Shown: positions 60,932 through 64,000 of the stretch, piece after piece
Position numbering within the stretch: position 1 is the first letter of the stretch
How the letters are laid out: each line of letters starts with the position of its first letter
NCBI RefSeq assembly: GCF_004363655.1
Contig: NZ_SNZH01000011.1
Location: forward strand, 203,715-267,714
Origin: Tahibacter aquaticus
Lineage (GTDB): Bacteria > Pseudomonadota > Gammaproteobacteria > Xanthomonadales > Rhodanobacteraceae
Reading direction: 5' to 3'
Length of the DNA: 64,000 nucleotides
Position numbers and translations under genes: made by a program
The notes under the pieces: generated by a model
What the model saw: the letters and a program-made list of their open reading frames with translations, nothing else
Told to the model about the DNA's origin: nothing
Databases searched by the model: none

Positions 60932-61546
60932 ATGACCAATATCGTGAAATTCAAGGCGCGCGGTCCGCGCGCCTACCTGCGCGAGGCGCAGGAGCAAAGC
61001 ATCCCGGTCCGGGTCAAGCGCGACGGCATTGATCCCGGCTGGGTTCACGGCATGATCGCCGACGTTTCGGCCGAATTTGTGCTGATTTCCGAGATTTCCG
61101 ATTCGATGCGCTTCGATGGCTTCCTTGTCATCGCCCTGGGCGATGTCAGCCACGCCGAAGAAGACCCCTCGCGCGAGTTCGTCGAAAAAGCGCTGGCGCT
61201 GAATGGCGAAACGCTCAAGGCACCGCCAAACTTTCCGCTGGAGAACTGGGCCACTGTCGCACGTGCCGCCTCCGATCTTGCGCCGGTGATTTCGGTCAAC
61301 ATGCTCGACGAGGAATCCGGCGAGGCCAGCTATATCGGCAAGCTGGAAAATCTCGGCCCCGAAGTGCTGAGCCTGCGCGAAATCGATCCGAATGCACGCT
61401 GGTATCCCGATGCCGGCGACTACGAATACGGCGACATCGGTTCCATCGGCTTCGGTACCAGCTACATGCAGACGCTGTATCGGGTCGCCGGCGAACCCAG
61501 TGGCCCGCCGCAGGAACCGCGCCTGCACAGCACCGATCCGCGCTGA
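60932..61546 (+). CDS. Conserved-looking cytoplasmic protein, unknown
   Basis: 204 residues, acidic, no signal peptide. The N-terminal 70 residues (YLREAQEQSIPVRVKRDGID, FVLISEISDSMRFDGFLVIAL) look like an alternating-strand beta barrel of Sm or similar type. The C-terminal half has VISVNMLDEESGEASYIGKL and a Tyr/Gly-rich end. I do not recognise the family. Its stop overlaps the DUF971 gene start, so the two are probably cotranslated. A TACAAT box 7 nt before the ATG suggests a leaderless message. Confidence 0.7.
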   Translation: MTNIVKFKARGPRAYLREAQEQSIPVRVKRDGIDPGWVHGMIADVSAEFVLISEISDSMRFDGFLVIALGDVSHAEEDPSREFVEKALALNGETLKAPPNFPLENWATVARAASDLAPVISVNMLDEESGEASYIGKLENLGPEVLSLREIDPNARWYPDAGDYEYGDIGSIGFGTSYMQTLYRVAGEPSGPPQEPRLHSTDPR

Positions 61547-61902
61547 TGAGCGGCACGCCGCGACCAAGCGGCATTATCCTGCACCGCGCCTCGCACCTGC
61601 TCGAAGTCAGTTTCGATACGGGCGAGGTGTTTCGCCTGCCCTGCGAATACCTGCGCACGCATTCGCCCAGCGCCGAAGTGCAAGGCCATGGCCCGGGCCA
61701 GCGCGTACTGGTGGCGGGCAAGCGCGAGGTCACTATCGATGCCATCGAACCGGTCGGCCACTACGCCGTGCTGCTGCGTTTCAGCGACGGCCACCAGACC
61801 GGCATCTTCTCCTGGACCGTTCTGCACGAACTGGGGCGCAACCAGGAGTCGCACTGGAACGCCTACCTCGCCGCCCTGGCACAGGCCGGCCTAAGCCGCT
61901 GA
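61546..61902 (+). CDS. DUF971 protein (gamma-butyrobetaine hydroxylase-like N-terminal domain)
   Basis: 118 residues, whole protein is the domain: IILHRASHLLEVSFDTGEVF, LPCEYLRTHSPSAEV, and YAVLLRFSDGHQTGIFSWTVL. Stand-alone DUF971 proteins are widespread in proteobacteria, often linked to iron-sulfur or quinone genes; ubiE lies 1.3 kb downstream. The ATG overlaps the preceding stop (TGATG). Confidence 0.9.
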   Translation: MSGTPRPSGIILHRASHLLEVSFDTGEVFRLPCEYLRTHSPSAEVQGHGPGQRVLVAGKREVTIDAIEPVGHYAVLLRFSDGHQTGIFSWTVLHELGRNQESHWNAYLAALAQAGLSR

Positions 61903-62054
61903 CGGGGCCAGCTGCGCCGGGCGTCGCCCGGAAACCTCGTTTACCCCTTCTCTTGCGAACTTCCCGCAGCCAATTGCCGTTTGCTGCAACGGCATGGCTT
62001 TCGCTTGAGTCTGGAAACGTGCCAAATAGGCGCGGAGCTCGGGGGAGCAAGGTC

Positions 62055-62549
62055 ATGTCATTCGTGGTTTTTGCCAGACGCCATTGTGCGATGCGCCGGT
62101 TGCCGACCTGGGCGTTCGCCTGCGTCGTAGCGAGCCTGCTGTCAGGCACGGCCGCCGCCGCAACCGATGTCGACAGTGCCATCGCCGCCATCGCGACCCT
62201 GCGCACCGATGTCCGTATCGACGTGCGCCAGTCCGACGGCACCGAAGCGATATTGCGACGCACGCTGGAACCGTTCGAACACGGCCATTTCGGCATCGCC
62301 GCGCAAAGCGACGAGCGTGCCGCCCGCCAGGGTGCGCCGCCGCTGCCGCAGCCGCCGCAACAGGGCGACTATCCGCCCGGCGCTTTCCGCCTGGAGCTGG
62401 TGCAGATCCGCGGCGACTGGGTACGCACCAGCCGCTTCACGCGCGAGGGCGAAGGCGCCTGGCAACTGGCCGATGACCAGCTGGACAACCCGCCGGGCAA
62501 GCCGGCTCTGGGGCGCTCGTTGAGCGGGGCTACGCGGCCGGTACAGTAG
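62055..62549 (+). CDS. Exported protein of unknown function
   Basis: 164 residues from ATG 62055 (GCAAGG upstream). Signal peptide with LPTWAFACVVASLLSGTAAAA. The mature protein has a Pro/Gln-rich stretch (PPLPQPPQQGDYPPG) between two short beta segments (DVRIDVRQSDG, FRLELVQIRGDWVRTSRF). No family recognised. A GC palindrome (GGGCGCGCGCCGGGCGCGCG near 62619) lies downstream. Confidence 0.6.
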   Translation: MSFVVFARRHCAMRRLPTWAFACVVASLLSGTAAAATDVDSAIAAIATLRTDVRIDVRQSDGTEAILRRTLEPFEHGHFGIAAQSDERAARQGAPPLPQPPQQGDYPPGAFRLELVQIRGDWVRTSRFTREGEGAWQLADDQLDNPPGKPALGRSLSGATRPVQ

Positions 62550-62668
62550 CCGGTATAAATTGACTAATTTGCAGACTGCAGCGTATTGATGCCCGCGCAT
62601 ATAGTCATGTTAGGTTTGCTGGGCGCGCGCCGGGCGCGCGTTGTCTGCTAAGAAATCAGGAGCGATTG

Positions 62669-63109
62669 ATGACTTTTCGCAAATGCGTTGTAGCTACTGC
62701 ACTTGTTTTTTTCTGCACAACTGCATTTTCCGCCCCCAGCGACGCCGAGGCACCTCGCCTAAAACCCTCCCTGACCGTGACGTTTACCAGCGAAAATGGG
62801 GATGGCACTCGTATTGTCGAAACACGCCATCTCGATGCACGCCAGGCTGAAGCGCTGGGAATTTTCTCTGGTCCTGTACTTGAAGCCGAAGGCCCGCCGG
62901 CACCGCCCGTGCCGAGACCGCCGATGAACGGTTCCGTTCCCAGCACTACTACTCGTGTCGATATCCATCAGGAAGACGAGTACTGGACTCGCGACACCAC
63001 CTTCAGTCGCGCCGGCGTCACCTGGATCATCACGAATGACACGTTGAAGGCGACTCGTCCGCCCAAGTGCTACACGCACCCGCCGCAATGCGACACTTTG
63101 CCCCAGTAA
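62669..63109 (+). CDS. Exported protein of unknown function
   Basis: 146 residues from ATG 62669, 6 nt after AGGAG. Signal peptide MTFRKCVVATALVFFCTTAFS. The mature part contains SLTVTFTSENGDGTRIVETR, a Pro-rich link (PPAPPVPRPP), VDIHQEDEYWTRDTTF and a C-terminus with two Cys (KCYTHPPQCDTLPQ). Base composition is less GC-rich than its neighbours, and third positions are more mixed, which may mean later acquisition. No known domain. Confidence 0.65.
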   Translation: MTFRKCVVATALVFFCTTAFSAPSDAEAPRLKPSLTVTFTSENGDGTRIVETRHLDARQAEALGIFSGPVLEAEGPPAPPVPRPPMNGSVPSTTTRVDIHQEDEYWTRDTTFSRAGVTWIITNDTLKATRPPKCYTHPPQCDTLPQ

Positions 63110-63156
63110 TTGCCGCACTTGATCGCTGAACCCCGCTCATGCGCTAGCATCCGCGC

Positions 63157-63909
63157 ATGAGCGACCAGCCCAACACCACCCACTTCGGCTACCGCGACGT
63201 CCCCGTCGCGGAAAAGCAGAAGCTCGTAGCCGAGGTCTTCACCTCGGTCGCCGGCAATTACGACCTCATGAACGACCTTATGTCGTTCGGCATCCACCGG
63301 CTGTGGAAGCGCCATTTCGCCGCGATCAGCGGACTGCGCCGCGGCGACCGCGTACTGGATCTCGCCGGCGGCACCGGCGACATCGCCGCCCTGCTGCTGC
63401 CCCTGGTCGGCAGCGATGGCGAAATCGTCATCGGCGACATCAACGCCGCCATGCTGCGCGTCGGCCGCGACCGCCTGACCGACCGCGGCCTGGTGCAAGG
63501 CCTGCGCTATGCGCAGATGAATGCGGAAGCGCTGCCGTTTCCGGACCGGAGCTTCGACGCCGTCACCATCGCCTTCGGCCTGCGCAATGTCACCGACAAG
63601 CAGCGCGCGCTGGAGGAAATGCACCGCGTGCTGAAGATCGGCGGCAAGGCGCTGATCCTCGAATTCTCCGCGGTGCGCCAGGAATGGCTGAAGCCGCTGT
63701 ATGACTTCCATTCGTTCAAGATATTGCCGCGCCTGGGCCGCCTGTTCGCCCAGGACGGCGACAGTTACCAGTACCTGGCCGAGTCCATCCGCAAGCATCC
63801 CGACCAGGAAACGCTGAAGCAGATGCTGCAGCAGGCCGGCTTTGCCCGGGTCGAAGTACGCAACCTCACGGCAGGCATCGTCGCGATCCATCGCGGCTAC
63901 CGCGTCTAG
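63157..63909 (+). CDS. ubiE: Ubiquinone/menaquinone biosynthesis C-methyltransferase
   Basis: 250 residues. SAM-dependent C-methylation in quinone synthesis. N-terminal [20 protein letters not shown], then [21 protein letters not shown]-binding [24 protein letters not shown], and the family end [21 protein letters not shown]. Complete. A TAGCAT hexamer ends 6 nt before the ATG with no Shine-Dalgarno, as expected for a leaderless message. An IS5-like element begins at or next to the stop codon. Confidence 0.96.
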   Translation: MSDQPNTTHFGYRDVPVAEKQKLVAEVFTSVAGNYDLMNDLMSFGIHRLWKRHFAAISGLRRGDRVLDLAGGTGDIAALLLPLVGSDGEIVIGDINAAMLRVGRDRLTDRGLVQGLRYAQMNAEALPFPDRSFDAVTIAFGLRNVTDKQRALEEMHRVLKIGGKALILEFSAVRQEWLKPLYDFHSFKILPRLGRLFAQDGDSYQYLAESIRKHPDQETLKQMLQQAGFARVEVRNLTAGIVAIHRGYRV

Positions 63910-64000
63910 GGCGTGTTAACGCTATTGTCGTTTAACCCTCCATGGGAGAAACTTCGTGCATGGAGATAACGACTGAGCAATTCGCAAAGATTGAACATTG
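63907..64000 (+). mobile_element. Left end of an IS5-family insertion sequence (partial)
   Basis: Directly after the ubiE codon for the last residue comes TAGGGCGTGTTAACGC, a plausible terminal inverted repeat start, followed 50 bp later by the start of a transposase frame. The element leaves the window, so the other end and target duplication are not visible. Confidence 0.65.
63960..64000 (+). CDS. IS5-family transposase, first 13 residues
   Basis: The frame MEITTEQFAKIEH matches the typical N-terminus of IS5-group transposases (MEIT..QF..I). GGGAG lies about 11 nt upstream of the ATG. Cut by the right edge. Confidence 0.6.
   Translation, partial: MEITTEQFAKIEH

Noticed and set aside
1..64000. 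tRNA, rRNA or known riboswitch
   Set aside because: I looked for T-loop/acceptor patterns and conserved riboswitch cores by eye and found none; a covariance-model search would be decisive.

Overview
The window is a continuous stretch of a high-GC gammaproteobacterial chromosome. It has densely packed genes, translationally coupled ATGA/GTGA overlaps, TACAAT/TAnnnT -10 boxes very close to starts, and an lptM-dapF-DUF484-xerC order shared with enterobacteria. Gene content (aa3 oxidase operon, PutA without a DNA-binding domain, gspA/gspB, M28 and tricorn-like exopeptidases, GTRG-type REP palindromes) points to Lysobacterales (Xanthomonadales), probably Rhodanobacteraceae. This assignment is inference from content; no rRNA or tRNA gene was found.

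Layout. 0-2.1 kb: the 3' end of an HlyC-family lysine acyltransferase gene, overlapping by 4 nt a 591-residue protein with SelO-like kinase-fold motifs; this resembles the maturation pair of siderophore-type microcins. 2.2-3.3 kb: AraC regulator and a 47-residue zinc-ribbon protein. 3.4-7.8 kb: ctaC-ctaD-small membrane protein-ctaG-ctaE, ending in a cluster of tandem hairpins. 8.2-12.2 kb: putA with a clear sigma70 promoter, then a secreted CGPC thioredoxin-fold protein. 12.4-16.5 kb: leftward envelope and hypothetical genes. 17-20.4 kb: gspA, gspB and a rhomboid protease. 20.8-23.9 kb: a minimal class II lanthipeptide locus, a 64-residue precursor plus LanM and nothing else. 24.2-28.4 kb: leftward gpmI-envC-ctpA. 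28.6-35.6 kb: beta-repeat protein, M28 peptidase, TPR protein, tricorn-like protease. 35.7-36.4 kb: heptanucleotide array and ycgL. 36.5-42.5 kb: membrane-anchored ankyrin protein, secreted protein, TPR-sulfotransferase. 42.6-48.5 kb: KefB/C-type antiporter, REP cluster, RLAN/RimK ATP-grasp ligase with divergent GNAT and thioredoxin-like genes, UPF0316. 48.5-51.9 kb: lptM-dapF-DUF484-xerC. 52-56.5 kb: secreted amidohydrolase and a BaeSR-like two-component system. 56.6-60.8 kb: LysR regulator divergent from aceB-aceA with a well-placed operator. 60.9-63.9 kb: small conserved genes, two secreted proteins, ubiE. The right edge enters an IS5-family transposase gene whose element abuts the ubiE stop codon.

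The most unusual content is the two peptide-modification loci: the HlyC-like/SelO-like pair cut by the left edge, and the lanA-lanM pair with a 13-residue, four-cysteine predicted core (TTASCRPSSCACC) and no local transporter, leader protease or immunity gene. A third notable item is a GTRG-type REP family, two copies of which lie inside the 5' part of envC, so that repeat sequence encodes part of the EnvC signal region.
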